Shown piece after piece: positions 26,001 through 33,130 of a stretch of DNA of 64,000 bases. The notes under the pieces are model-generated. The model searched no databases, was not told the DNA's origin, and saw nothing but the letters and a program-made list of their open reading frames with translations. Origin of the DNA: Cynocephalus volans (lineage: Eukaryota; Chordata; Mammalia; Dermoptera; Cynocephalidae). Every line of letters begins with the position of its first letter. The stretch's first letter is position 1. Position numbers and translations under genes: made by a program. The stretch covers positions 23,837,382 to 23,901,381 of the forward strand of contig NC_084474.1 of NCBI RefSeq assembly GCF_027409185.1. Reading direction: 5' to 3'.

Positions 26001-29000
26001 ATGATATTCTGGGCCATTTTATTGCTGGCCATTTTATCAGCACACTTTGGCAAGTGTTTGCTGTTCTAATTCTACTGTGCTCAGACTTTCACTTTCAAAA
26101 GCTATCCCAGACAGCAGCAGATCTAGACTAATATTTGAGACCATACTCTAAAATTAGGTATTACTCTGAATTCTCGGTGCACGTGTCATACTGGGAAATG
26201 ACAGATAGCAAAACCTTAATTAGACAAAACAAATTTCTTAGTTTCACAAAAGAGGGGGGATAAGTGGAATCTTTTGAATATAAGTCGTGTCTTCAAGTAG
26301 GAAGCCAGGTTTTCCTCAAGCTGTATTCATAAAGCAGATTCAAGGTGTATGCTCCTGTTTTTCCTTTGATCGTGTTTTCATGATTAGGAGAAACATTATT
26401 AATTTTAATTAACTAGCACTAGTTCCATTTTGGAGTTGATGGTATTGAAATATGTATATATGAGGTTCTTCAAAAAGTTCATGAAAGATTCATATTATCT
26501 TTAATTCTGTTTTTCCGTAAACTTTTTGAAGAACGCTTGTATTCATAGATTCATAGGACTTTGAAAGGAATCTTAGAAATAAGTTTGTCCATTTTGCAGG
26601 TGAAGAACTACTATGCGGTTTTTTCGTTTTGTTTTGTTTTTTTGTTTTGTGTGTGTGTGTGTGTTTTCATTTTTTGGTGTCAGTGAACATTTTACAGGAA
26701 TGCTAAGACAACTTCAGAATTTTACACAATAGTAGACTAATCTTCACTTATTAGTATCTACTGGACTTAAGGTAGTGAGAAGGATATACTGGTTCCTGCA
26801 AAGAACATTGCCAGAAAGGTTATTCCATGTAGTTGACGTTTGATAGAGGTTCTTTTGTGTTCGGCAACAAGGGAGCAGTTTTCTTTGGAAGGAACAACTA
26901 GGCCAGTATTCTTGACCAAACATCACAGCCCATACTGGTAGCAGCGAATAGCAGCCCTGTGTACAGAGACTTCCAACTGCCAGAGCCAGGCTGCTAGGGG
27001 AGCAGGCAAGAATAAATTAATCTTCCAAGCTGGATTTCTGAAACCTCTGGAAAGAAACATTTACATTTCAAACCAAAACATTTCATGACTGTGGAAACCT
27101 GTCTACCCAAATGAACACTTCCATTCTCTGGTAGACAGGGCAGCTGAAATGTTGTTATTTTATGAATGTGCTAAAAGTAGAAGCCTGAATTTTATTTCAG
27201 TGCCCATGTTAATCAGTTCTTCAGTCTTGTGTGTATATAAATAATAGCACATTGCTTAACACATGTTAATTCTGAGAAAGTTTAGCTTTTATATGGTATA
27301 GCTGATATGCATAGGAGCTCGTCCCAAACCTTATGCCCTTGTCCTGTTTAACGCATCATTAGGGGGTAGAAATGCGAATGAGAAACTCAGCTCAGGCTTG
27401 GCCTCAAGTACTTCTGAGAATCCTGAAATACTTCGCCAAAGATAAACAAGATCACGTCAAGGGCCTTAGCACTCATCAGATAGGACTCTTTCCCATTATA
27501 AACAGAATGACGTGACACTCATCTGTAGTCCTAGTAAACAACGAACTTCAGTTCTTGACCCTGCCACAAACATACACATATGTGACCATGAATAAATCTC
27601 TGCCTTGCTACGGATTCTCAGAATTCCTTACAGTCCCTAAAAGATCTGCTGTGATGCAAAATTTTGCCTTTGCTGCACCCATATTTATCAGATTGTCTCC
27701 CCCACTTCTCCCATCTGTCCAACCAGTCATCTTTTCTTTTTTTTTTAATTTATTTTTTTTTATTGTGGTAAAATATACATAACATAAAATTTACCATTTT
27801 AACTATTTTAAGTGTATAATTCAGTGCCATTAAGTACATTCACAATATTGTGTAACATTACCACTATCCCTTTCCAAATCTTTTTTATCATCCCAAACAG
27901 AAGCTGTACATCCATTAAACAATAACTCCCCATTTTTCCCTTCTCCCGGCCCCTGGTTACCTTTATTCTACTTTCTGTCTCTATGAATTTGCCTATCCTA
28001 AGTGCCTCATATAAGTGGAATCATACGATATCTGTCCTTCTGTGGCTGACTTATTTCACTTAGCATGTCTTAAGTGTTCATCCATGTTGTAGCATGTATC
28101 AGAATTTCATCCCTTTTTATGGCTGAATAATATGCCATTGTATGGGTGTACCACATTTTGCTCATTCCTTTTTAGGGCTGAATAATATGCCATTGTATGG
28201 GTGTACCACATTTTGCTCATCCATTCATCTGCTGATGTACACTTGGGTTGTTTCCACCTTTGGGCTATTATGACTAATGCTGCTGTCAACATTGGTGTAT
28301 CTATGTGAGTCCCTGCTTTCAATTCTTTTGGGTATATTCCTAGGAATAGAATTGTTGGATGATATAGTAATTCCGTGTTTAACTTTTTGAGGAACTGCCA
28401 AACCATTTTCCATAGTGTCTGTAACATTTTACATGTCTATTAACAATGCACATGGGCTCTAATTTCTCCACATCCTCACCAACACTTGTTATTTTCCATT
28501 TTTTTTATAAAGGCCATCCTAATGAGTGTGAAGTGGTATCTCACTGAAGTTTTGATTCACATTTCCCTAATGACTAATGATGTTGAGCATCTTTAAATGT
28601 GCTTATTGGCTCATTATATGTTTTCTTTGGAGAAATATGTATTCAAGTCCTTTGCCCATTTTTTAATTGATTTGTTTGAGGTTTTTTGGTTGTTGAGTAG
28701 TAGGAATAATTTTTATATTCTGGATATTAATCCCTTATCAAATATATGATTTACAAATTTTCTCTCATTTTGTGACTTGTCTTTTCACTCTCTTCATAGT
28801 GTCCTTTGGTGCACAAAAGTTTTTAATTTAATATAGTCCAGGTTGTCTCTTTTTTCTTTTGTTGCATGTGCTTTTGGTGTCATATCTCAGAAATCATTGC
28901 CAAATCCAATGATGTCAAGATTTCCCCCTATATGTTCTTCTAAGAGTTTTAGGGCTTTAGCTGTTACATTTAGGTTTTTGATCCATTTTGAGTTCATTTT

Positions 29001-31107
29001 TTAATAACGACCTTCCTTCTTTTCATTCTGCCTTTTACCTGACAAATACTTAATTAGTCCTACCATATACCATTGTGTTGTATGGGATACAGTGAGAAGG
29101 AAAATAAGTCCCTTCCCTCCCTCATGGAGCTTACATTCTAGTAAGGAGACAGGCAGTGAACATCTGTAAATAAGATATCAATGAAATCATTTCCTATGAC
29201 GGCTGGCTCATGAGATAGTGATCTCGCAGGGACAGGGTGGAGGGAACTCCAGCAAGGGCAGAGGGGAGAGGCCCTGAGGCATTAGGGATACAAAATATAT
29301 ATCAAAATGCTCCATTCGTTTTGACCTATTTGCAACTTTAAATGATTGCAAACATTGATAATACTCAGCAGACAGAAGCACAGTTGCAATTCAAAATTTT
29401 AATACTATTATGTCTTCCTACGGAATCTCTTATAGGCGGGGTTCTCTCCCAGTGGCGAGATAACCAGAATTTTAATGATGGTTTCCACACAGCACTGTAG
29501 CATTTTGAGACATAACCAAAGTTGGATCACAGGACTCCATGTAAAACCAGTAAACATTAAATTGAAGGAGACCATAAAACTAAACTTCTAGATAAATTGC
29601 TGAAAAAGGACAGTGGGACTAACTGGAGTGAACCAATGGGAGAGCAGCCAGAGCTGGGCGAGCAGCAGAGCCGGATCGGGCCGCCTAAGAGGCCCTGGTT
29701 TTATTCTCCTGGCCCGGGAGCTTATCCTAGAGCGTCGGTGTGATGGGATTGATAGTGGGAAGAAATCAGTCCAGCTGCCGTGGGGACAATGACCTGTAGG
29801 GGGCGCCAGAGGAGCAAAAGTGGAAACACCACGTAGGAAGCTGTTCACCTAGGACCTTAGGACCGTGCTCGCTTCGGCAGCACATATACTAGGACCTTAG
29901 GACCAGGAGCCATCGTGGTGCTGTAGATTCCTGTTGCGGTGCAAGGGCAGGTGAGAAGTGCTCGGGTTGGGGATTCATTTTGGAGGTGGGTCTGACAGAC
30001 TTGCTGATGGGTTGAACTTGCAGAGCAAGGACAAGAGGCATCAAGGATGGCTCCCAGGTTTTTGCCTGAGGATGTCGTTTCTGAGATGAGGAATATGGGA
30101 GGGGCGGCAGGAGTCAGAGTTCTGTCTTGTTTATGTGAATTTGAGATGCCAGTATCCCCCCTCCCCACCATCTTCTTTAATTCATCCAATAACTGTTGAG
30201 AACCTACTTACTGTATGTCAAGCACAGAGCAGTGAACACAGCCGAGCACCTGTCCTCCCACCAGCTGTGCTTCCAAAGACCAGCCGATCGCCAGAAAACA
30301 GACCTGGAGTCCCATGAAAATGGAATCCCGTAATGGCACATTTCTTAATTTCATTTAGGCTGCAGGGTAGTCATCATCATATCATTATCCCTCATCCCAC
30401 AGGGATAAATAAGATACTGGCAGGAATATAACTAGCAATAGGATGTGCTGGCTGTCCTCACCGACTTGATAAATAATAATCATTGGAGAAATTAAACAAA
30501 TCACTATACTTGTTTGGGAAATTAGAGATAAAACCTTAGTTAATAGGGAAAAAAAGGAACCACTTGTTGCATGTAGCCTGAAAGTTAATGTTCTAATGAA
30601 GTCCTTTTGAATATACCTTAAGTCCAAGTTGCAAAATATGGTCTTGGAAGATGACCCAGTTCTCTTTCCCTTGGCAGCACCCGCTGTGCTTGGGGCAGAG
30701 CTCTCTTCCCACAGAGAACCAGGCAGAAGTTGTAACAACCCAGTTTGGTCATTATAGGAGAGGTTTTCCTTATGGTTGATTTGGTTCTATAATTTGGGCA
30801 GAAGGCAAGGAGCGATGGCTTTCCAAAGCTTTGTGGGAAATGAGGCTTGATAAACCTCTGAGTTGGGGATCAGCTAGTACGAAGCATACAAGAAATATGA
30901 TTTTTTAAAGATGTGACTATTATTAATTTATTTTCCTATGACTACATTAATTTACATAACTTGGTAGTTTTTAAAACTTGTTTTTTCTAAGGTCTCGGTA
31001 ACTCGTTTTATTTGCTGTTTCAGGAAAGGGTCACCAAGCTTGCACCTCGTCCCCAGTCAGAAGAGGATCTGTCTGCTCTATTTGAAGCTTCAATGAAACT
31101 GTATTAA
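255..31107 (+). CDS. ADHFE1: ADHFE1, hydroxyacid-oxoacid transhydrogenase, mitochondrial (14 coding exons, spliced)
   Basis: Joining 255-313, 6087-6124, 7851-7897, 9170-9223, 9398-9552, 9704-9900, 11804-11881, 13177-13282, 16168-16320, 18138-18236, 21030-21108, 21290-21386, 23924-24081 and 31024-31107 gives 1404 bases: 467 codons plus stop, the length I recall for the human protein. The family (iron-containing alcohol dehydrogenases) here oxidises 4-hydroxybutyrate to succinic semialdehyde while reducing 2-oxoglutarate to D-2-hydroxyglutarate, in mitochondria. The Arg-rich, Ala-rich N-terminus suits a mitochondrial presequence. Seen in the translation: the nucleotide-binding GGGS loop (138-141), PTTSGTGSE (185-193), and metal ligands predicted by alignment to bacterial FucO: Asp242 and His246 in DVLCH, His330 in HLCHGM and His357 in VPHG. 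All are intact, so the copy looks functional. All introns are GT-AG except intron 4 (GC-AG). Confidence 0.97.
421..1089. other. Start of ADHFE1 intron 1, nothing identified
   Basis: Base composition drops sharply in GC after about 540. I see no exon, RNA gene or repeat I can name. Confidence 0.5.
1090..1480 (-). mobile_element. L2 LINE fragment, minus strand
   Basis: The order of short motifs (ccatttacc..aggt, cttcagtcttgggcattt, ttgagttggacatgcctct) follows the antisense reading of the L2 reverse transcriptase C-terminal region. It is strongly diverged and non-coding. Confidence 0.65.
2153..2634 (-). mobile_element. MLT1-type LTR (ERVL-MaLR), minus strand
   Basis: Begins tattagtttcctagggctg and continues with the antisense MLT1 landmarks (gtggcttaaaacaaca, agttctgggggtcagaagt, atttagggcctatccggat, ccattattcag). 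This is an old solitary LTR with no internal retroviral genes. It lies between L2 pieces, so it may have inserted into one L2. Confidence 0.85.
2640..3720 (-). mobile_element. L2 LINE fragment with recognisable reverse transcriptase remains, minus strand
   Basis: On the minus strand, broken frames read [19 protein letters not shown] and FYVDDFQTY, corresponding in order to L2 (CR1-like) reverse transcriptase. The catalytic YVDD tetrad lies at 3013-3024. Frameshifts and stops separate the pieces, so this is a dead fossil inside ADHFE1 intron 1. The longest open frames here on either strand come from this relic and its antisense and are not genes. Confidence 0.85.
3885..4520 (-). mobile_element. 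Second L2 LINE 3' fragment, minus strand
   Basis: Starts with the antisense L2 3' end (gtgcctggcactgtgctagc) and carries gttccaggcagagggataac and gcaaagttctggaggcgggg in the usual order. Confidence 0.75.
5091..5114 (+). repeat. Left arm of 24-bp inverted repeat
   Basis: Begins gcactgcctcctaaac and ends gcccgcgg. It is the exact reverse complement of 5822-5845, with about 707 bases between the arms. Confidence 0.9.
5822..5845 (-). repeat. Right arm of 24-bp inverted repeat
   Basis: Begins ccgcgggcgtttagg and ends aggcagtgc, the perfect reverse complement of 5091-5114. Similarity stops abruptly on both sides. Confidence 0.9.
6087..6124 (+). CDS. ADHFE1: ADHFE1 coding exon 2
   Basis: A 38-base exon after a pyrimidine tract and ttccctag. 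It encodes [12 protein letters not shown] and is followed by the donor gtaata. It completes codon 20 and leaves one base, and the peptide matches the human segment except for one residue that I recall. Confidence 0.93.
6125..7850. other. ADHFE1 intron 2, no identified content
   Basis: AT-rich sequence with a G-rich run near 7195-7220. No repeat family, RNA gene or exon was recognised. Confidence 0.5.
7851..7897 (+). CDS. ADHFE1: ADHFE1 coding exon 3
   Basis: A 47-base exon after tttctag encoding [16 protein letters not shown], followed by the donor gtagat. It ends on a codon boundary at codon 48. The conserved SPSGKTT segment marks the start of the mature enzyme. Confidence 0.94.
8655..8830 (+). 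repeat. L2 3' end followed by a GGAT-rich simple repeat
   Basis: ctgtaaacttcatgaggtcc through gtgcctggaacatagcagac matches the L2 3' end. It is followed at 8755-8820 by imperfect ggat/ggatgcat units. Confidence 0.65.
8880..9125 (-). mobile_element. L2 fragment, minus strand, in ADHFE1 intron 3
   Basis: Diverged antisense L2 pattern (gaggccagatggggggtgac, cattttaggttattagaaatgg) ending about 45 bases before exon 4. Confidence 0.5.
9170..9223 (+). CDS. ADHFE1: ADHFE1 coding exon 4 (GC donor)
   Basis: Exactly 18 codons, [18 protein letters not shown], after a long T tract and cag. Both edges fall on codon boundaries, so skipping the exon would keep frame. The donor is atg|gcaagt, a GC instead of GT at 9224-9225 with the rest of the consensus strong. 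No GT donor near it preserves the known protein. Confidence 0.92.
9398..9552 (+). CDS. ADHFE1: ADHFE1 coding exon 5
   Basis: Encodes [17 protein letters not shown] and on to VEPTDS, the first beta-alpha units of the N-terminal nucleotide-binding domain. Donor gtattc at 9553. Intron 5 is only 151 bases and contains no stop in the exon 5 frame, so a retained-intron transcript would read through it and stop in exon 6 in the wrong phase. Confidence 0.95.
9704..9900 (+). CDS. ADHFE1: ADHFE1 coding exon 6
   Basis: The longest coding exon (197 bases). It encodes the dinucleotide-binding core: [19 protein letters not shown], then LKPLIA. The GGGS loop (residues 138-141) contacts the pyrophosphate in this family. 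Acceptor ttccaag, donor gtgaag. Confidence 0.96.
10985..11680. repeat. Degenerate minisatellite-like tandem repeat in ADHFE1 intron 6
   Basis: About 700 bases of diverged tandem units, roughly 40-55 bases each. Each is built from the words catacatgttaatgcagac, acagacatcat and atattaaacacaca in varying order. It is rich in alternating purine-pyrimidine. The open frame across its start simply reflects the repeat. Unit length varies, so it looks old. Confidence 0.8.
11804..11881 (+). CDS. ADHFE1: ADHFE1 coding exon 7
   Basis: Encodes [20 protein letters not shown] and the following strand. The PTTSGTGSE segment is a family hallmark. The exon is 78 bases, a multiple of three with phase 1 on both sides, so skipping would delete this motif without a frameshift. 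Donor gtaaga. Confidence 0.96.
12185..12450 (-). mobile_element. L1 3' UTR fragment, minus strand
   Basis: Antisense L1 3' pattern (atgcacacaattttatg, accccaatcaagatctaaaa, cattcccatcactccagaaa, gttccctcatgctcc). A perfect hairpin lies at its start (12203-12240). Confidence 0.75.
12203..12240. repeat. Perfect inverted repeat, 16-bp arms and 6-base loop
   Basis: Left arm aattcaagtttattga (12203-12218), loop gacaca, right arm tcaataaacttgaatt (12225-12240). It lies in intron 7. Confidence 0.9.
12590..12810 (-). mobile_element. MIR SINE fragment, minus strand
   Basis: Antisense MIR order: agcacttaaattctacc, acctcatttgatcc, agagaggtgaagggac and gacacagagtaagttgcag. Old, mammal-wide. Confidence 0.65.
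13177..13282 (+). CDS. ADHFE1: ADHFE1 coding exon 8
   Basis: Encodes [20 protein letters not shown] and on to NSGFDVL. It carries Asp242, the first predicted metal ligand. The Cys245 codon inside the Asp-x3-His motif is split between exons 8 and 9. Donor gtaggt. Confidence 0.95.
13740..14410 (+). mobile_element. L2 LINE fragment, plus strand, interrupted by a CA repeat
   Basis: L2 sense landmarks: cacctggactgtcgcagtag, tctcagtggcttcccatgac and the 3' end gaggacagggccatc. The C-rich frames here are L2 decay, not genes. Confidence 0.75.
13988..14059. repeat. CA dinucleotide microsatellite
   Basis: About 36 uninterrupted CA units. It produces long meaningless His-Thr and Val-Cys frames. Confidence 0.98.
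15535..15770 (-). mobile_element. MIR SINE, minus strand
   Basis: tgtgccagccactattctaa, caactcatttaattttcaca and gccaggatttgcacctgg follow the antisense MIR order. Confidence 0.7.
16168..16320 (+). CDS. ADHFE1: ADHFE1 coding exon 9
   Basis: Opens with the second half of the metal motif (His246 in [13 protein letters not shown]), then [19 protein letters not shown] and VAKYLKR. The length is 153 bases. Acceptor ttgttag, donor gtatgt. Confidence 0.96.
16321..18137. other. ADHFE1 intron 9, mostly unassigned
   Basis: Unique-looking sequence with one possible MIR trace near 17640-17740 and a small inverted repeat (agaataggtg, 17602-17611, with its complement at 17621-17630). Long frames at 16.6-17.5 kb have no recognisable domain. 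Confidence 0.45.
18138..18236 (+). CDS. ADHFE1: ADHFE1 coding exon 10
   Basis: Encodes [20 protein letters not shown] and then [11 protein letters not shown], part of the all-helical metal-binding domain. The length is 99 bases and both sides are in phase 2, so skipping keeps frame. Acceptor ttcccag, donor gtgagt. Confidence 0.96.
18395..19270 (-). mobile_element. L1 3' fragment, minus strand, split by a SINE
   Basis: 18395-18973 and 19152-19270 together form one antisense L1 3' end (ttaagacacaattcacacac, cattctggacatttcatata, ggaattgctgggtcatatgg, then aaactgccaaactattttcc). A young tRNA-derived SINE interrupts it and shows the order of insertion. Confidence 0.85.
18974..19151 (+). mobile_element. 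Dimeric tRNA-Ile-derived SINE (CYN-like)
   Basis: Two tRNA-like units in tandem. The first is ggctggcctgtggctcattt with gtgctgataacaccaaggcc, then the linker tatatagggatgg. The second has ggttagctcacatgggagag and ccccttaccggtcatc, followed by an A-rich tail. The flanks carry a perfect 15-bp target-site duplication, aaattttgagaaact, at 18959-18973 and 19152-19166. The tRNA-Ile origin is judged from the gtggtgct-ataac anticodon-arm region. Confidence 0.85.
19550..19935 (+). mobile_element. L1 3' end fragment, plus strand
   Basis: ctgattcacttctacaattc, aaatgcccaacagtttggga and aaccattaaaaa-type words in L1 sense order, ending at an A-rich stretch. Confidence 0.65.
19936..21029. other. Rest of ADHFE1 intron 10
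   Basis: Mostly AT-rich and unassigned. 20470-20760 is denser in codon-like sequence and, read on the minus strand, ends in a polyadenylation-like aataaagtt (about 20523-20531). It could be a retrocopy or an exon remnant, but I could not name a parent gene. Confidence 0.35.
21030..21108 (+). CDS. ADHFE1: ADHFE1 coding exon 11
   Basis: Encodes [20 protein letters not shown] and then NVDHPLV. His330 of HGMSYP is the third predicted metal ligand. The stretch between His330 and His357 is 13 residues longer than between the matching histidines of FucO, a feature of the transhydrogenase branch. Donor gtaaaa. Confidence 0.95.
21290..21386 (+). CDS. ADHFE1: ADHFE1 coding exon 12
   Basis: Starts [16 protein letters not shown] with His357, the fourth predicted metal ligand, and ends in AEIL plus one base of a Gly codon. 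Acceptor tctccccag, donor gtatgg. Confidence 0.95.
21387..23549. other. ADHFE1 intron 12, no identified content
   Basis: AT-rich to about 22000, then mixed unique sequence. I recognised no repeat, RNA gene or additional exon. Confidence 0.45.
23550..24260. promoter_or_regulatory. Internal CpG-rich block containing ADHFE1 exon 13
   Basis: CpG and GC rise abruptly for about 700 bases in the middle of an AT-rich intron landscape and fall again after 24260. A direct repeat ggtacgtgtt occurs at 23808-23817 and 23839-23848. It may be an intragenic CpG island or the effect of GC-biased conversion; there is no direct evidence of a promoter. Confidence 0.45.
23924..24081 (+). CDS. ADHFE1: ADHFE1 coding exon 13
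   Basis: Encodes [20 protein letters not shown], then [18 protein letters not shown] and [10 protein letters not shown]. It sits in a CpG-rich block (about 23550-24260) and its third codon positions are strongly GC, unlike the AT-richer neighbouring exons. An upstream AG (23911-23912) could act as a second acceptor but would break the frame. Donor gtaagc. Confidence 0.95.
25590..25690 (+). mobile_element. L2 3' end fragment, plus strand
   Basis: gactgtaagttccatgaggg, caggaatctgcctgctg and cacttagcacaagctagtaa form the L2 3' terminus. The rest of 24260-26460 is unassigned. Confidence 0.65.
26461..26536 (+). mobile_element. Palindromic MITE, copy 1
   Basis: About 76 bases with terminal inverted repeats: ttcttcaaaaagttcatgaa at the left and cgtaaactttttgaagaac at the right. 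It is likely a non-autonomous mariner-type DNA transposon. A second copy in opposite orientation lies at 31699-31776. Confidence 0.7.
26600..26680. repeat. TG/TTTG-rich simple repeat
   Basis: gttttgttttgtttttttg followed by gtgtgtgtgtgtgtg. Confidence 0.8.
27725..29010 (-). mobile_element. L1 3' region with ORF2 C-terminus, minus strand
   Basis: Antisense L1 with standard landmarks (taccattttaactattttaa, ctgtctctatgaatttgcct, ggctgaataatatgcc). On the minus strand a frame reads [20 protein letters not shown], the C-terminus of the L1 ORF2 protein, followed by a shifted repeat of the same end. It is broken and dead. It lies in ADHFE1 intron 13, antisense to the gene. Confidence 0.9.
28110..28219. 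repeat. 55-bp tandem duplication inside the L1 fragment
   Basis: ggctgaataatatgccattg occurs at 28121 and again at 28176, and the two 55-base units are nearly identical. It duplicates the end of the ORF2 remnant. Confidence 0.9.
29055..30160 (-). mobile_element. L2 LINE fragments, minus strand
   Basis: tggagcttacattctagtaa (29126), acttgctgatgggttgaact (29999), atcaaggatggctcccaggt and gaatttgagatgccag follow the antisense L2 order with gaps. A short U6 insertion interrupts it at 29865. Confidence 0.8.
29849..29904 (+). pseudogene. 3'-truncated (tailless) U6 snRNA retropseudogene with 16-bp target duplication
   Basis: 29865-29888 is identical to the first 24 bases of U6 snRNA (gtgctcgcttcggcagcaca then tata), the 5' stem-loop. 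Nothing further of U6 follows and there is no A tail. The 16-mer ctaggaccttaggacc stands directly on both sides (29849-29864 and 29889-29904). The next 2-3 bases could belong either to U6 or to the duplication. It is far too short to be a working U6 gene. Confidence 0.93.
30330..31023. other. 3' part of ADHFE1 intron 13
   Basis: Unassigned AT-rich sequence. 30170-30260 resembles an L2 or MIR end (gagaacctacttactgtatg). Confidence 0.4.
31024..31107 (+). CDS. ADHFE1: ADHFE1 coding exon 14 and stop
   Basis: Encodes [20 protein letters not shown] and ends EASMKLY with stop TAA at 31105-31107. The acceptor is tttcag after a T-rich tract. The C-terminal KLY matches the recalled mammalian protein end. 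Confidence 0.95.
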   Translation, partial: ERVTKLAPRPQSEEDLSALFEASMKLY

Positions 31108-31625
31108 TTGGCATTTTTACTGAAAGAATTACCATTGGCCATCGTGGTTCTGAAAACAAAAGTTGATCTAGCTAGTGATTTGTCTTTTCATCCTCACACA
31201 CCCTTGCCTGTTATCAGTTTGAATGTGATTTACTTTTTTCCTGTAGCAGATTCCCTGATGCATGGAGTCAAGCTACTTCCATAAAACAGGCTGGACAAAT
31301 ACTCACTCTGTCAGAACCCTGGGCCAGACTTCAGGGGTCAGTGTTAATGCTCCAAACCCCACAGAATACTCCTGCTCCATGTATCAGTATCTATCAAAAT
31401 GTAAACGTACAACATAAATATACACATTCTATGCCCAGTAACTGCATGTCTAGAAATTTATCTTATACAAATACTAGCACAAGCACATAAAGAAACATTG
31501 CAAGTATGTTTCTAGCAGCACTTTTTCTAAAAATAAAAAATTGAAACATAAATATTCATTAATAATGTATAGATAAATAAGTCATTGTATATTAAACAGT
31601 GGAATACTATTATGTTTTTAATAAA
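31108..31625 (+). other. ADHFE1: Probable ADHFE1 3' UTR with candidate poly(A) signals
   Basis: Sequence after the stop codon. The canonical aataaa occurs at 31532-31537 and 31620-31625. Both lie in an L1-like stretch (31430-31690), so either the 3' UTR was extended by an old L1 end or the true signal is a variant I did not recognise. Confidence 0.4.
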
Positions 31626-31690
31626 GATGAATAAATCTGCTGGAAATATGTAAGTTAGATACTAGTAAGTTCGCAAAAACAAGATGCAGT
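31430..31690 (+). mobile_element. L1 3' end fragment, plus strand
   Basis: gtctagaaatttatcttata, gtttctagcagcactttttc, cagtggaatactattatg and gatgaataaatctgctgg follow the L1 sense 3' pattern. Confidence 0.7.
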
Positions 31691-31698
31691 ACAATTAT

Positions 31699-31776
31699 AT
31701 GAAGGTGCTTCAAAAAATGTAGCAAAACACAATTAAAATATAAATCTTTCCATGAACTTTTCGAAGTGCCCTCATA
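31699..31776 (-). mobile_element. Palindromic MITE, copy 2
   Basis: Reverse complement of the family seen at 26461-26536, with ends gaaggtgcttcaaaaaatgt and ccatgaacttttcgaagtgc. It lies about 590 bases after the ADHFE1 stop. Confidence 0.7.
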
Positions 31777-31779
31777 TAT

Positions 31780-33037
31780 TTGTATGGTATGATTTTTACT
31801 TTTTCAATTATGTATAAACATCTATCTACATATATACATAGAAAAGAAAGATGCACATGAAAAAATTAAAAGTTATCACTGGAGAAACGGAATTTGAGGT
31901 GTGAAGAATTAAGAGAAAACGTTTATATTTTACACCTTCACTTTTTATTTTAAAACATCGGTATTGTTTGGATTTGCTACAACAAGCATATGTTACTTTT
32001 CTAATTTTAAAAAAGGAGAGGGAAAAGAAGGAAAAATATTTTAATGGTTTTGGTCAGATTCATCTTATTTTATAAAAATACTAGTAACTAATATTTAAAA
32101 GGTAAAAATAAATCAAAAGGGATAAAATAGTAGAGAACAGTCCTCCGGTGAATAAATTGTTCTTTTGAGAAAAATACCAACATTCTGCATGGTAATTTCT
32201 TTGGAAAAATGTTTCGGGTGCTCAGAATAAGATAATTAATTAATCCAAGCAAGCACTTTTGTAGTTTACAGATTTCAGCCTTGCAAATAGAATGTAAGTA
32301 GCATGGCATTTGTCCTTCCGGTTATTCCCAGCCTACAGAAACTTCTACAGCTCATTTATCCTCACAAAGGTTACCACATTGAGCTTTGCCTGCCCAAGCT
32401 TTGGCAGTATAGATCTCAGTGTACTTACAGATTTACTCATGTTTTAAATTGAATTTTAGTTTTAATCTTATAAATGAGTTACATGTATAATTACATCATG
32501 ATTTTTTAAAAACAGATGAAAAAAGCATTACAGTGCCATTCATCCTGCCTAGACCCACTTTATCTCTGTAAAGGTCTTTATTTTGTTGAGACTTACAATA
32601 CTGTTTATTGAGGGTTTTCGCTAATTAAAAATATAAAATATGTTTAAATGTGTACCCAAAACTGGTAAACACAAAATTGGTCATATTGCACCATCCGAAA
32701 GATAGCTACTGTTAAAAAAAAAATTTTGTTTATGTTCTTCTAGCAATTTTGTATCCATAAATATATATATTGTGTGTATATATATATATATATATATGTA
32801 TACAACAGAACATTCCAGTTCTTTGCACCAAGTACCCAAAAGGCAGGGTAGGATGGTGCCAGCAGAAATTCAGCTACTCCTTGCAGACCATATCTAGCTA
32901 AAATTCCTTCCAGCTTTTTGGGAGAATCGTGGAGTCTGAGAGCAGAAGCTATGTGTGAATGAGGCAGAGAACAACTAAACACTTTAAACACTTTGCCAAT
33001 CTGGGATCCTTCAGGAAACTTTAGTACAATGTGCTGA
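31780..33037. other. Intergenic, AT-rich
   Basis: 32440-32740 may be an old antisense L1 piece (catcatgattttttaaaaac). A TA/TG microsatellite is at 32759-32805. The rest is unassigned. Confidence 0.45.
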
Positions 33038-33130
33038 GGGGCTGGCCAGTTAGCTCAGTTGGTTAGAGCGTGGTGTTATAACACAAGCTCAAGGGTTCGG
33101 ATCCCCATACTGGCCAGCTCTCAAAAAAAA
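33038..33130 (+). mobile_element. Monomeric tRNA-Ile-derived SINE
   Basis: A tRNA-like body with an intact A box (tagctcagttgg) and B box (ggttcggatcc), the words ggttagagcgtggtg and ataacac, then tactggccagc and an A run. It is clearly related to tRNA-Ile but lacks a foldable anticodon arm, so it is a SINE, not a tRNA gene. Confidence 0.85.

Noticed and set aside
29865-29892. Possible U6 snRNA gene
   Set aside because: Only the first quarter of U6 is present, with no downstream T run and no upstream PSE or TATA element.
33038-33120. Possible tRNA-Ile gene
   Set aside because: A and B boxes are present, but the anticodon arm is deleted and the element ends in an A tail; it is a SINE.
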